Of a stretch of 64,000 bases of DNA, positions 34,312 through 44,222 are shown one piece after another. Below the pieces are notes generated by a model that was not told where the DNA came from, did not search any database, and saw only the letters and a program-made list of their open reading frames with translations. A program made the position numbers and the translations under genes. Origin of the DNA: Clostridium rectalis (GTDB lineage Bacteria > Bacillota > Clostridia > Clostridiales > Clostridiaceae); contig NZ_UYZZ01000001.1 of NCBI RefSeq assembly GCF_900626095.1, positions 248,001 through 312,000 on the forward strand, in the 5' to 3' direction. Within the stretch, counting starts at the first letter, position 1. Every line of letters starts with the position of its first letter.

Positions 34312-35178
34312 ATGGAATGTTTTAATGAAAAGTTGGAAAATAAAAGAGGATATTTAAAAAGTGATTTTGAAATATTTCATTTAAAAGATCAGAAGGATTT
34401 AGAATTTGCATTTCATTATCATGATTTCAATAAGATAATAGTGTTTATTTCAGGAAAGGTTACTTATTTAATAGAAGGCAAATCATATAAACTAAGGCCT
34501 TGGGATATTTTGATAATAAATAAGAATGAGATTCATAAACCTATTATTGATTCTAAGGAAGTATATGAACGTATAATTATTTGGGTAAATACAGAGTTTA
34601 TTTTAAAACATAATTCTAAAGAATGCGATTTATTAAAATCTTTTAAAATAGCACGAAAGGAAAAACTAAATCTATTAAGGTTAACACCAAATTTGATTGA
34701 AAAGTTAAAATATATATTGCTGAATTTGGAAAATGCTAAAGTAGATAATAGATTTGGTAGTCATATACTAAGTAATTCATTATTTTTGCAATTTCTTGTT
34801 TATTTAAATAGATTATTCTTAGGTAATAATAAGGCTAATAATGAAAATGTAGATATTGAGTATGATGAGAATATAGATAAAGTGTTAAATTATATTAATG
34901 TAAATATTTGTGATGATTTGTCTATAGAAAAAATAGCTTCAATATTATATATAAATAAGTATTATTTAATGCATAAATTTAAAAAACATACAGGATATAC
35001 TATATATAATTATATAATTCAAAAAAGATTAATAAGAGCTATCACATTAATGAAGGAGGGGAAAAATGCTACAGAGGCCTGTATGAATAGTGGATTTAAA
35101 GATTATTCTAATTTCGTAAGAGTTTTTAAGAAGAACTTTAAAATGTCACCTAAAAACTATAGGGAGGGTTTTAAATAA
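34312..35178 (+). CDS. AraC-family transcription regulator
   Basis: 288 residues from ATG 34312. An N-terminal cupin-like sensor (FHYHDFNKIIVFISGKVTYL, RPWDILIINKNEIHKP) is followed by a C-terminal double helix-turn-helix (~190-288; LSIEKIASILYINKYYLMHK, then GFKDYSNFVRVFKKNFKMSP). The architecture is that of regulators of sugar or stress genes. Its target is unknown; the 16-bp palindrome upstream is a candidate site. Confidence 0.9.
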   Translation: MECFNEKLENKRGYLKSDFEIFHLKDQKDLEFAFHYHDFNKIIVFISGKVTYLIEGKSYKLRPWDILIINKNEIHKPIIDSKEVYERIIIWVNTEFILKHNSKECDLLKSFKIARKEKLNLLRLTPNLIEKLKYILLNLENAKVDNRFGSHILSNSLFLQFLVYLNRLFLGNNKANNENVDIEYDENIDKVLNYINVNICDDLSIEKIASILYINKYYLMHKFKKHTGYTIYNYIIQKRLIRAITLMKEGKNATEACMNSGFKDYSNFVRVFKKNFKMSPKNYREGFK

Positions 35179-35192
35179 TTATAATAATAAAA

Positions 35193-35254
35193 ATGAAAGT
35201 TTTTCATATTAAAACTTAAAAGGTATGATTACTATAGTATAGTGCTCATACCTT
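35193..35254. terminator. Weak terminator region between convergent genes
   Basis: ATGAAA-GTT-TTTCAT (35193-35207) and AAGGTATGA (35220-35228) with TCATACCTT (35246-35254). T runs are poor, so efficiency is uncertain. Confidence 0.4.
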
Positions 35255-35350
35255 CTAAACTTAATTGTGTAGTATTTTATAAGGGAAAAGATAAAATATA
35301 TTGTACTTTTTTTAGCACTTAAGTTATGTAAAGATAAAAATTATATATTT

Positions 35351-36787
35351 TTAAAAATTTGAGTTCACAATTTTCATCATAATATCTTCCTCTTCTTTAA
35401 TACCTGCAAGTATAAGTATATCACCTTCTAATATTAAGGTGTTACCATTAGGGATTATTTCATTTTCATTTCGAATTATTATAAAAACTCTACAATTATC
35501 AGGAAATTTTATTTCCTTTAAGGCTTTATTAAATATATTTTTATTAGTAACAATTGTCTCTCTTATACATATTTTGTCTATAGCTGGTGTAGCTTTTTTA
35601 TTTATTCCAACATATTTAAAAGTCGAATCAAATAATAAAGGAAATAATAAACAAGATATTATGGTTGTTATAATTATAAGAGAGTAATAAGTGTCATTTA
35701 TAAGTTTTAAATTGTAGGCAATTTGTGATCCAACAATCATAAGACTTAATTGACTAGATAAAATAAAAGATGAAGATATAGCTTTATTTATTCCATAAAA
35801 CTTTGAAAGTATTAAACTAGGTAGGAATTTTACTAAATAAAATATTAAAAGTAATATTGGAATCATAAATAAGGTGTTGTAACTTTTAAAAACGGAACTT
35901 ATATCAAGATTTACTCCAACTTGAATAAAAAATATAGGAATTAAAAAGCCATATCCAATTATATCTAATTTAAACTTTAAATCTTCTTTACCTTTTCTAA
36001 ATAGCATAGAAAATATTACTCCAGCCAAAAAGGAACCAAGAACTATTTCTGACTTAACCACATGTGATACAGTTACTAAAATTAATATAATAGCAAAGGC
36101 CGCTCTTACTTCAATATGAAGGTTTTTAAATTGTGAGGTAGAGTAGTCAAAACCTTTTAGAAATTTTTTAGCTATTAAATATAACACTAAGGACACTAAC
36201 AACACAATAATAAATAAAAAACTTTTATAGCTTAATCCATTTATAACACTAGAAGATAATATAGTCATAGCAATAAGACATACAAATTCTCCAATTAATG
36301 AAAATATTAAAAGTATTTGTCCATATTCTGTGTTTATAATATCTCTTTCTTTCAATAGTGGAACTAAAAGTCCAGGGGCGGAAGAAGCAAATAAAAAGGT
36401 AAAAAATGCAGTGTTAGTTATAATTCCAAAATGTTTTAATGATAGTGATATTAAAAAGGATACCATAATAGAAGCTATAAACATAAGAGAACAGATAAAA
36501 ATGCTTTTAAAACCTTTACTATTGGAACCATTTGGAAACAAATCATCTATGTCAATTTCAAGCCCACTTAGAAACATAAGATAGGCTAGACCTAAATCAG
36601 ACAAAAATACTATCCATAAGTCATTATGTACAACATTTAGAAAGCTTTTACCAACAATTAATCCAACAAATATTTCACCAACTACATAAGGAATTTTAAT
36701 TTTTCTAAAGCTACTAATTATAATAGGAGTAAAAAATGCTAATAAAGATATTATTAAAATAGATTGAAAATTTATACTTTCTTCCAT
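35351..36787 (-). CDS. CPA2-family cation/proton antiporter
   Basis: 478 residues with about twelve hydrophobic segments in the first 390, typical of Kef/NapA-type monovalent cation:proton antiporters (IPYVVGEIFVGLIVG, FLMFLSGLEID-like AYLMFLSGLEIDIDDL). A soluble C-terminal ~70-residue segment (CRVFIIIRNENEIIPNGN, then LEGDILILAGIKEEED) resembles a TrkA-C regulatory domain. It would help control cytoplasmic Na+/K+ and pH. Start ATG after AAGGAGTG. Confidence 0.9.
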   Translation of the reverse strand: MEESINFQSILIISLLAFFTPIIISSFRKIKIPYVVGEIFVGLIVGKSFLNVVHNDLWIVFLSDLGLAYLMFLSGLEIDIDDLFPNGSNSKGFKSIFICSLMFIASIMVSFLISLSLKHFGIITNTAFFTFLFASSAPGLLVPLLKERDIINTEYGQILLIFSLIGEFVCLIAMTILSSSVINGLSYKSFLFIIVLLVSLVLYLIAKKFLKGFDYSTSQFKNLHIEVRAAFAIILILVTVSHVVKSEIVLGSFLAGVIFSMLFRKGKEDLKFKLDIIGYGFLIPIFFIQVGVNLDISSVFKSYNTLFMIPILLLIFYLVKFLPSLILSKFYGINKAISSSFILSSQLSLMIVGSQIAYNLKLINDTYYSLIIITTIISCLLFPLLFDSTFKYVGINKKATPAIDKICIRETIVTNKNIFNKALKEIKFPDNCRVFIIIRNENEIIPNGNTLILEGDILILAGIKEEEDIMMKIVNSNF

Positions 36788-37095
36788 GAAAACACTCCTT
36801 TAATAAAGTTTGGTTTAATTTAAATAAATATAATTTAACTTTAATCGAAATTATTATAGTAAGATATTATATATTATTTCTCAAATATAATAGGGTTATA
36901 ACAGGTTATTAAATAAAATTATTATATTATCTTTTATATAAAGTATCAAGAATTATTTAATTTAACTTATAAAGAAAAAGCACATAGAATTATTGAAAAT
37001 TCTATGTGCTAGATTAAAAATTATATTTTTGTAAAGTCAAATATTGATTTAATAGGATTTTGAAAAATGAAATTCTTAATATATAGGAAGTCTTA
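36788..37095. other. Spacer with flavodoxin terminator
   Basis: The left part is AT-rich promoter-type sequence for the antiporter. AGCACATAGAATT (36979-36991) and AATTCTATGTGCT (36998-37010) form a perfect 13-bp stem; read leftwards it is followed by TTTTTCTTT, a terminator for the flavodoxin gene. Confidence 0.75.
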
Positions 37096-37536
37096 TTAGC
37101 CAGCTAATTTATCTGATAGTGTTTTCCCTAATTGTTTACATTGTTCTTCTCCATCAGCATCTGGAGTATTGTTTACTATAAGACCTTCTTCTGTTATTAA
37201 ATCTGCATTGTAGCTTTCCATTCTTTCGTACCAATCTCTCATCCATTTCCCATCTCCCCAGCCATAAGAACCGAAAAGAACACAATGTTTTTTACCTATA
37301 ATGTTTTGTAAGGATTCAACAAAAGGCTCCATTTCACTTTCTTCTAAAACTTCATCACCCATAGAAGGGCATCCTAAGGCTATAGCATCAGCCTCTTTTA
37401 TGTCTTCAATGCTTGTTTCATCTACCCTTTTAAGTAAAATATCTACCTCTTCATTTTTAGCACCTTCACTTATACAATTTGCCATTATTTCAGTATTACC
37501 TGTACCACTCCAATATGAAATTAATAATTTTTTCAT
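37096..37536 (-). CDS. Flavodoxin
   Basis: 146 residues with the FMN phosphate loop SYWSGTGNTEIMA near the N-terminus, ALGCPSMGDEVLEESEMEPF and LFGSYGWGDGKWMRDW. It is a soluble one-electron carrier that replaces ferredoxin when iron is short. The start is ATG after AAGGAGGTTTTT on the minus strand. A Fur-type operator just upstream fits iron-limited induction. Confidence 0.95.
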   Translation of the reverse strand: MKKLLISYWSGTGNTEIMANCISEGAKNEEVDILLKRVDETSIEDIKEADAIALGCPSMGDEVLEESEMEPFVESLQNIIGKKHCVLFGSYGWGDGKWMRDWYERMESYNADLITEEGLIVNNTPDADGEEQCKQLGKTLSDKLAG

Positions 37537-37550
37537 GTAAAAACCTCCTT

Positions 37551-37569
37551 GATAATGATAATCATTTTC
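37551..37569 (-). promoter_or_regulatory. Fur box of the flavodoxin gene
   Basis: GATAATGATAATCATTTTC matches the classical 19-bp Fur consensus at 18 positions. It lies 15 bases upstream of the flavodoxin start, where bound Fur would block transcription when iron is sufficient. Confidence 0.9.
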
Positions 37570-37643
37570 ATATTAATAATAAACTATAAACATAATTTTG
37601 TAAAGGGAATTTTATAAAGAATAACTAAAATTTTGTATATTAA

Positions 37644-37670
37644 TAAATATTATTATAAAAGTCACGATAA
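37644..37670 (+). promoter_or_regulatory. Sigma-D-like promoter of the divergent flagellin
   Basis: TAAA (37644-37647), 16 bases, ACGATAA (37664-37670). It lies 32 bases before the GTG at 37702, which decides that start against the ATG at 37633. Confidence 0.75.
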
Positions 37671-37701
37671 TAAAGTAAAGATTTTTATAGGTGGTGATGG
37701 T

Positions 37702-38505
37702 GTGCTCATAAGCAATACTACAATGTTTTTTTCATGTAGTAGAATAGGAAAAGCTAAAAACTTAAAAGAAAATATGGTTGAAAAAGTTTCTTCTGGTATG
37801 AGAATAAATAAAGCAGCAGATGATGCAGCGGGGATTTCTATAAGCGAGAGTTTTAAAGCACAGGTAAGGGGACTATCTCAAGCAGAAAGAAATATTCAAG
37901 ATGGTATTTCTCTTCTTCAAGTTAGTGATGGGGCCTTACAGGATGTCCAAAAGCATCTTCAAAGGATGAAGGAATTGGCAGTTCATGCTTCTAATGGAAC
38001 ACTGACAGATGAAGATAGAAAATGCATTGATGAAGAATTTTTACAAATAAAAAATAGTATTGATAGTATAGCAGAAAATACAGAATTTAATGGAATAAAG
38101 TTATTAAAGGAGAATAAGAGTATTAAAATACAGATTAGTGATAAACCTTTTACATATTATGATTTAAATCTTGATAAGCTTGATATAGAGGCTTTAAATA
38201 TAAAAGATAGCAATTTAAGTAATAAAACTTATGCTGAAGATTCATTACAGAAAATAGATAGGTCTATTTTAAAGCTTAATGATTCCTTAAATAGCATTGG
38301 AGCATCTACAAACGAACTTAAACATGCTTTAACTAATACAACAAACTCTAATATAAATTTATCGTCCTCTTTGTCTAGAATAAAAGATGCAGATATGGCA
38401 TCATCCGTAATGAACATGGTAAAAAGTGATGTTATAACCCAATATAGTGAGTTTATGTATTCCGTATCCAAACAGGATATTGAATCAGTGAAAAAATTTA
38501 TATAA
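37702..38505 (+). CDS. Divergent flagellin-like protein
   Basis: 267 residues from GTG 37702 (Shine-Dalgarno AGGTGGTGA, 37689-37697). An ATG at 37633 lies upstream of the sigma-D-like promoter and is rejected. The N-terminal D1 region is clearly flagellin (VEKVSSGMRINKAADDAAGI, QAERNIQDGISLLQVSDGAL) but the extreme N-terminus (MLISNTTMFFSCSRIGKAKN) and the D0 C-terminus (DVITQYSEFMYSVSKQDIES) differ strongly from the major flagellin; the usual QAN..P..VL.LL ending is gone. There is almost no central domain. It may be a minor or specialised filament subunit. Confidence 0.85.
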   Translation: MLISNTTMFFSCSRIGKAKNLKENMVEKVSSGMRINKAADDAAGISISESFKAQVRGLSQAERNIQDGISLLQVSDGALQDVQKHLQRMKELAVHASNGTLTDEDRKCIDEEFLQIKNSIDSIAENTEFNGIKLLKENKSIKIQISDKPFTYYDLNLDKLDIEALNIKDSNLSNKTYAEDSLQKIDRSILKLNDSLNSIGASTNELKHALTNTTNSNINLSSSLSRIKDADMASSVMNMVKSDVITQYSEFMYSVSKQDIESVKKFI

Positions 38506-38510
38506 ATTAT

Positions 38511-38542
38511 AGTATGGATAGCTAATCAAAGCTATCCATACT
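38511..38542. terminator. Bidirectional terminator
   Basis: AGTATGGATAGCT (38511-38523) and AGCTATCCATACT (38530-38542), a perfect 13-bp stem between convergent flagellin-like and XRE genes. Confidence 0.8.
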
Positions 38543-38545
38543 ACA

Positions 38546-38779
38546 TTAGTTACTTTTTATAACTAGATCTTCAACTTCCGTAATAAACTCACTAGGCTTT
38601 AAATTTAAATTCCTACTTATTTGAAATATAACATTTAAAGTAGGTTTTCTTTTACCTCTTTCTAATAAACTTATATAAGTTCTATCTAAATTACATCTAT
38701 GAGCTAATTCTTCTTGTGAAAGCTGAAGAGATTTTCTTTGAGTTTTTAGCACGATCGAAATAGCTTGTTCTAGATTCAT
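38546..38779 (-). CDS. XRE-family helix-turn-helix regulator
   Basis: 77 residues from the ATG at 38779, nine bases after GGGGGG; an ATG at 38788 abuts that site. The whole protein is a Cro/CI-type HTH: LQLSQEELAHRCNLDRTYIS then LLERGKRKPTLNVIFQISRN. No sensor domain. It may control itself or the divergent chemoreceptor through the repeated TAGTCTA words at 38825-38879. Confidence 0.9.
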   Translation of the reverse strand: MNLEQAISIVLKTQRKSLQLSQEELAHRCNLDRTYISLLERGKRKPTLNVIFQISRNLNLKPSEFITEVEDLVIKSN

Positions 38780-39163
38780 AAAATTCATCCCCCCATACTA
38801 TCATTTTTTTAGTAGTTTAATTTTTAGTCTACGGACTATAGTCTACAAAAATTAAGCAGAATATGTTATAATTAGTCTAAAATTCAATTTAAGTATTATT
38901 TTACATTGGAAAATTCAACAATATAGGACAAATTATTATCATAACATATTTATATCTAGAATTTATGTAAAATTTAGAAGGTAGTATGGATAAAAATAGA
39001 ATATATTAAAATAAAATATTATTTATATTTAACATGCAATCTAAAAGAATAGAAAAAACTTCATATAAATTTTTAAAAAATATGTGATAATTTTGATGAT
39101 TTTATGAAGGCTATTTCTTTAGATTTTTATATAGATATATTATAGAAAGTGGGTGTTTAATAA
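38780..39163. other. Divergent spacer with TAGTCTA repeats
   Basis: Three TAGTCTA words (38825-38831, 38839-38845, 38873-38879) and an inverted pair TAGTC-TACG-GACTA (38825-38838) flank a TATAAT at 38867-38872. This looks like an operator cluster for the XRE regulator. A weak sigma-D-like site (TAAA-N14-GTGATAA, 39066-39090) precedes the chemoreceptor but deviates in spacing. Confidence 0.45.
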
Positions 39164-41158
39164 ATGAAAAGTATAAAAGGAAAGCTAGTGTTATATTTTA
39201 GTATACTATTAGTAGTAATATGTAGTAGCTTAGGTATTATAGCTTATAAAGTATCATCATATATATTGATAAAGCAGTTAGATACTTCTTTAGTGGATAT
39301 GTCCAAACAAGCAGTGAAGATAACTGAAAGTAGATTAAAAGATGAACTAAATACTTTAGAAGCTGTAGCAGATAGAGAAACAATAAAAAGTTCAAAGGAT
39401 ACTTGGGAAAGTAAAAAAGGTATTTTACAAAAAGAGGTTAGACGAAATAATAATTTGATTATGGCTATAGTAGATAAACAGGGAAATGCTTTATATACTG
39501 ATGGAAACAAAGCAAATATAAGTGATAGAGAGTTTTTTAAAAAAGCGATTAATGGGGAAAGAGCGGTATCAGATCCTATAGTAAGCAAGCTTGACAGTAG
39601 CATAGTAATAGTTTATGCAGTACCTATTAAAAACAATAATGAAATTGTTGGAGTACTACTTAATATAAAAGATGGAAATGACCTTAGCAATATAGTAAGA
39701 GATATAACCTATGGAGAGTCAGGTAAGAGTAGCTTAATAAACAAAGAGGGAACAATAATTGCAGATGAAAATGAAAAGCTAGTATTAAACGGATTTAATG
39801 CCATAAAAGAAGCAGAAAAAAATAAAAGTTTAAATAATCTTGCACAAATAGAAAAAGAAATGATAAAAGGAAGTTCTGGTACTGGTAAATGTGAATATAA
39901 TGGACTTAATAGTTATGTAGCATACTCACCTATAAAATCTACAGGATGGTCTATATTAGTGTATGCGTCTCAAGACGAGATATTAAAGGGAGTAAATAAT
40001 TTAGTAAAATATATTATTATTATTTCTTTCATATTTATTTTGTTGGGAGTATTGGTAGTGTACATAATTGGAAAGATGTTTTCAGAACCTTTAATAAAAG
40101 CTATTAATCATTTAGATATAATAGCTAATGGTGATTATACTGTAGAGATTTCCCTTAAATCTTTAAAATATAAAGATGAGATAGGAAAGTTATATAGATC
40201 TATAAATATAATGCAATATAATATGAAGAAAGTACTTTATTCAGTAAAGGATACTTCTAATATATTAGAAAAGGAATCTGAAGGGTTAAGTGCAGTGTCA
40301 GAAGAAATGGCTTCTTCTGCGGATAATGTATCCCAAGCAATACAGGATGTGGCTATGGGAACAGGAAGTCAGGCTCAAGATTTAGTAAAAGTTACTTCTA
40401 TAGTAGATGAGTTTGGAAAGGCCATAGACAATATAATACTATCTATAGAAGAAATAAGGGACAATTCTAAGAATATAGAAAATATAGCTAGTACAAGTAA
40501 TGGTGATATGGAAAATTTAATTAATACTGCTAAGGATATAAAGAATGCATTTAAAGAGTTTGCGCCTCAAATAAAAAAACTTGGGCAAAGAGTTATAGAA
40601 ATTAATGATATAACAGCTCTTATAAACAATATTGCGGATCAAACAAATCTTTTAGCATTAAATGCAGCAATAGAAGCTGCAAGGGCAGGAGAAGCAGGAA
40701 AGGGCTTTGCAGTAGTGGCAGATGAAATAAGGAAACTTGCTGAACAAAGTAAAGTTTCTTCAGAAAATATAAATAATTTAATATTAAATATAGCTAAAGA
40801 GACGGAAGATATGATTAAATCTACAGATGTTATGAGTAATAATTTAGAAGAATCTGTTACCATAATAGATAATTCAATAGTATCATTTGAAAGTATAGTT
40901 CATTCTATAGATGATGTAATCCCTAAAATAGAGAGTGTGTCAAATTTAACTAAAACTATAAATCAAGAGAAAAACTCTATAATAGAAAAAGTAGAATCTG
41001 TTTCTTCTATATCAGAAGAAGTTTCAGCATCTGCGCAAGAAATTGCAGCCTCCTCAGAAGAAATGACTGCTTCAACCCAAGAAGTAGCCAAATCTGCGGT
41101 GAATTTAAATGAAATTACTAAACAACTTATAGACCATGTTAATAAATTTAAACTTTAA
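39164..41158 (+). CDS. Methyl-accepting chemotaxis protein
   Basis: 664 residues. TM1 ~9-28, extracellular dCache-type sensor (~30-280; [20 protein letters not shown]), TM2 ~285-306, HAMP to ~360, then a long cytoplasmic coiled coil with the conserved tip [20 protein letters not shown]. Family-typical cache domains sense small organic ligands; the ligand here is unknown. The ATG follows GAAAGTGGGTG. It signals to the CheA/CheW system encoded at the start of the window. A terminator follows. Confidence 0.95.
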   Translation: MKSIKGKLVLYFSILLVVICSSLGIIAYKVSSYILIKQLDTSLVDMSKQAVKITESRLKDELNTLEAVADRETIKSSKDTWESKKGILQKEVRRNNNLIMAIVDKQGNALYTDGNKANISDREFFKKAINGERAVSDPIVSKLDSSIVIVYAVPIKNNNEIVGVLLNIKDGNDLSNIVRDITYGESGKSSLINKEGTIIADENEKLVLNGFNAIKEAEKNKSLNNLAQIEKEMIKGSSGTGKCEYNGLNSYVAYSPIKSTGWSILVYASQDEILKGVNNLVKYIIIISFIFILLGVLVVYIIGKMFSEPLIKAINHLDIIANGDYTVEISLKSLKYKDEIGKLYRSINIMQYNMKKVLYSVKDTSNILEKESEGLSAVSEEMASSADNVSQAIQDVAMGTGSQAQDLVKVTSIVDEFGKAIDNIILSIEEIRDNSKNIENIASTSNGDMENLINTAKDIKNAFKEFAPQIKKLGQRVIEINDITALINNIADQTNLLALNAAIEAARAGEAGKGFAVVADEIRKLAEQSKVSSENINNLILNIAKETEDMIKSTDVMSNNLEESVTIIDNSIVSFESIVHSIDDVIPKIESVSNLTKTINQEKNSIIEKVESVSSISEEVSASAQEIAASSEEMTASTQEVAKSAVNLNEITKQLIDHVNKFKL

Positions 41159-41161
41159 TAG

Positions 41162-41189
41162 AAAACTCTACAGAAATGTAGAGTTTTTA
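41162..41189 (+). terminator. Terminator after the chemoreceptor
   Basis: AAAACTCTAC and GTAGAGTTTT form a perfect 10-bp stem, then a T run. Confidence 0.9.
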
Positions 41190-41327
41190 TTATTATTAAT
41201 AATTATGGAATTGTAGTTAATAAAATGGTAAAATTTAAATAGATAAATAAAATAACTTAAAATATTACATTATATAGAAAAAAACATACAATAAATGCAG
41301 CATATTTGATTTAAGGGGAGAAATATA

Positions 41328-43931
41328 TTGAAAAATATAAAATTTTATAGAAATATACGAAAATATATATTATTTCAAATAGTAATAATGATTTTAATAC
41401 TGATAGTTTTTCAAATTATATATTTTAAATATAACATAAACGAAGGAAAGAATAAGCTTACAATAGTAGGACAAGATGTACGAAGTAAAATAGAAAAGAA
41501 TATTAATCTTAATATATCTTCATTTAAGGGATTTGTTTATAATTTTGATATGGAAAATGATGTAGATAAAATTAAGTTTGGTAATCTTGCAGAGGAATAT
41601 TTGACAAATTTTAGTAATATAATGTGTGTTACCTACGAAAATAAAAAAAATATAACTCACATGTTTTTTACAAAAAAATATAAGGATACAGATATAGTGT
41701 CTTCAATAAAAAATGATAATAAAAGAAAATTAAGTTTTAATTTAAAAGTGAAAGACAAATTAATATTTGTACGAGGACCTTTTAATTTAAATGGAATATC
41801 AGATGAAAGGAAGTTTTTAGAAGTAACTTATCCTAGATTTTCAAATGAAGAAATTAATGATATTTTTGCCTGCATAATAGATTTAAATAGTTTTTTTAAT
41901 ACATTAATACCTAAGGAGATATCAGATATTTATAATATATCTATATCTGATGGCAGGTATAATTTTTATGGAAATAGTTTACATCATAATGAAGTTTTTA
42001 GTAAAAAAATAAAAGCAAATAAGGATTGGTGGTATCTAACTTTATCTAGTAAGACTAATTATAAATTGAAGATTTTTAAAGAGATTTTTGTAATAACAAT
42101 TTGTTTTATTTTTATAGTATTAATTTTATTATATATAGAAAAAAAGATAATCAATAAAAATAGAATTATACGTGAACTAACTATTTTAAGCAAAAAATTA
42201 AAAATGGAAATATTAACAAGAAAGTCTGTGGAGGAAAAACTTAAAAAAAGTGAAGAAAGATATAAATTGGCTGTAGATGGTGCAAATGATGTAATATGGG
42301 AATGGAATATAGAGAATAGGAAATTGTTTATTTCGGACAAGTGGAAAAATATAAGTGGATATACTGATAATGAGTATATCAATATAAAAAAATTATTAAA
42401 AGATGTTGTCTGTTTAGAAGACAGAGGTAGAATGCTTAAAGACTTACGAAATTATATTAATGGTAAAAGCGCTTTTTATAGGAGTGAATTTAGAATTAAA
42501 ACAAAAAATGGTTCGTATAAATGGATTTATAATAGAGGAAAGATGTTAAAAGATTCTACTGGAAAGATTATAAGAATGTCAGGATCTATAACAGATATTA
42601 CAAAAAGAAAAAGAATAGAAGAAAAGATAAAGTATTTAGCATGGCATGACCAACTGACGGATATACCTAATAAAAGATATTTTATAGATGTAGTTTCTAA
42701 ACTAATACAAAGTAACAAAGAAGATAATTTTTATGCAGCGGTGCTATTTTTAGATTTAGACAATTTTAAAAAAGTTAATGATATTTTAGGTCATTATTTT
42801 GGAGATGAACTTTTAAAAAAGGTGGCTAAAATATTAGAAAATTGTATAGGAACGAAGCAAAATATAGCCAGAGTAGGTGGGGATGAATTTTTAATATTTT
42901 TACCCTGTAGCAGTGACTATAGTAGTATATTGGAAATGTGTTTAAAAATAATAAATGCATTCAGTAAACCTATAAAAGTTGAAAATAAATTCGTACATAT
43001 CTCTACTAGTATAGGAATAAGCGTATTTCCACAGGATGGAGATAATATTAATGTTTTATTAAGAAATTCTGATGTTGCTATGTACAAAGCTAAAAAAATA
43101 GGAAAAAATACTTATTGTTTTTTTAACAAAGAAATGGACAGAGAGATTAAAAGAAAGTGCCAAATTGAAAAGGAATTAAGAAATGCTTTACAAAATAATG
43201 AATTTGAAATATATTATCAACCTGAAATAAATGCTAACACTGAGGAAATAGTTGGGTTTGAAGCTTTATTAAGATGGGAAAATAAAGAGATAGGTCAGGT
43301 TTCACCTATGGAGTTTATACCTATTTTAGAGGACATGGGTCTAATTGTAGATATTGGGGAATGGGTTATAAAGAATGTTTTTATTCAAAATAAAAATTGG
43401 ACAGACGCAGGGTTTAAATTTGATTTTATTGCTATAAATTTATCAGTTATCCAACTTCAAAGCTATAGTTTTAAACAAAGGATGGAAAATCTTATAAGGG
43501 ATACAAAGGTTGAACCTAAAAAAATTCAATTTGAAATAACAGAAACAGTATTAATGAGTTATTTATCTGAGAATATTAAGCTTTTAAATCATTTTAGAAA
43601 GTTAGGATTACAAATTTCATTAGATGACTTTGGTACTGGATATTCTTCTTTTAAATATTTAAAGGATTTACCTGTAAATACTTTAAAAATTGATAAATGT
43701 TTTATAGACAATATTAATACAATAAACAGTGATAAAACAATTACTGAGGGCATAATTAAATTGGCACATAATATAAATATTGATGTGGTGGCAGAAGGTG
43801 TGGAGACACAAGAGCAATTTAATATTTTAAAAAGTATTTATTGTGATAAAATTCAGGGGAATTACTATAGTAAACCATTACCAGCAAAAGATATTGAAAA
43901 AAAATTTTATTGTAAGATTATTAAAAATTAA
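41328..43931 (+). CDS. PAS-GGDEF-EAL cyclic-di-GMP protein
   Basis: 867 residues from TTG 41328, eight bases after AAGGGGAG. TM1 ~12-30, extracellular sensor ~31-245, TM2 ~247-266, PAS ~310-430 (YKWIYNRGKMLKDSTGKIIR), GGDEF domain with an intact active site (RVGGDEF, ~515-521) and EAL domain with EALLRW (~645) and DDFGTGYSS conserved. Both the diguanylate cyclase and phosphodiesterase sites look intact, so net activity cannot be predicted. Cyclic-di-GMP commonly opposes motility in clostridia. Confidence 0.94.
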   Translation: MKNIKFYRNIRKYILFQIVIMILILIVFQIIYFKYNINEGKNKLTIVGQDVRSKIEKNINLNISSFKGFVYNFDMENDVDKIKFGNLAEEYLTNFSNIMCVTYENKKNITHMFFTKKYKDTDIVSSIKNDNKRKLSFNLKVKDKLIFVRGPFNLNGISDERKFLEVTYPRFSNEEINDIFACIIDLNSFFNTLIPKEISDIYNISISDGRYNFYGNSLHHNEVFSKKIKANKDWWYLTLSSKTNYKLKIFKEIFVITICFIFIVLILLYIEKKIINKNRIIRELTILSKKLKMEILTRKSVEEKLKKSEERYKLAVDGANDVIWEWNIENRKLFISDKWKNISGYTDNEYINIKKLLKDVVCLEDRGRMLKDLRNYINGKSAFYRSEFRIKTKNGSYKWIYNRGKMLKDSTGKIIRMSGSITDITKRKRIEEKIKYLAWHDQLTDIPNKRYFIDVVSKLIQSNKEDNFYAAVLFLDLDNFKKVNDILGHYFGDELLKKVAKILENCIGTKQNIARVGGDEFLIFLPCSSDYSSILEMCLKIINAFSKPIKVENKFVHISTSIGISVFPQDGDNINVLLRNSDVAMYKAKKIGKNTYCFFNKEMDREIKRKCQIEKELRNALQNNEFEIYYQPEINANTEEIVGFEALLRWENKEIGQVSPMEFIPILEDMGLIVDIGEWVIKNVFIQNKNWTDAGFKFDFIAINLSVIQLQSYSFKQRMENLIRDTKVEPKKIQFEITETVLMSYLSENIKLLNHFRKLGLQISLDDFGTGYSSFKYLKDLPVNTLKIDKCFIDNINTINSDKTITEGIIKLAHNINIDVVAEGVETQEQFNILKSIYCDKIQGNYYSKPLPAKDIEKKFYCKIIKN

Positions 43932-43940
43932 TTTATAAGT

Positions 43941-44001
43941 AAAAAAGCAATAACTACGCTAGAATTTTTATTTATTAGAACTCATAGAATATTGCTTTTT
44001 T
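43941..44001 (+). terminator. Long-loop terminator after the GGDEF-EAL gene
   Basis: AAAAAAGCAATA (43941-43952) and TATTGCTTTTTT (43990-44001) are perfect complements around a 37-base loop. Confidence 0.65.
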
Positions 44002-44222
44002 ATATAAATTTATATGTTAGCATATAAAAATTCTTATTTACTATTTAAAAATTATATAATATAGTAAATAAATTTTAATTATTTATGTGTTTTTAATAAG
44101 GGGTGTAAACGATAATGTTAATTAAATATTAGTCTGATGAAATATATAGATGTATATAGTTATAGTTTATAATTATTGTAAAAATATTTCACAGCACTTC
44201 TCAATGTAAGGAGGAAATGTAA

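Noticed and set aside
37633-37701. ATG start of the divergent flagellin at 37633
   Set aside because: It lies upstream of the sigma-D-like promoter (37644-37670) and has no Shine-Dalgarno; GTG 37702 fits.
44109-44115. Sigma-D -10 word (ACGATAA) before the LacI gene
   Set aside because: No TAAA-like word at 15-17 bases upstream.
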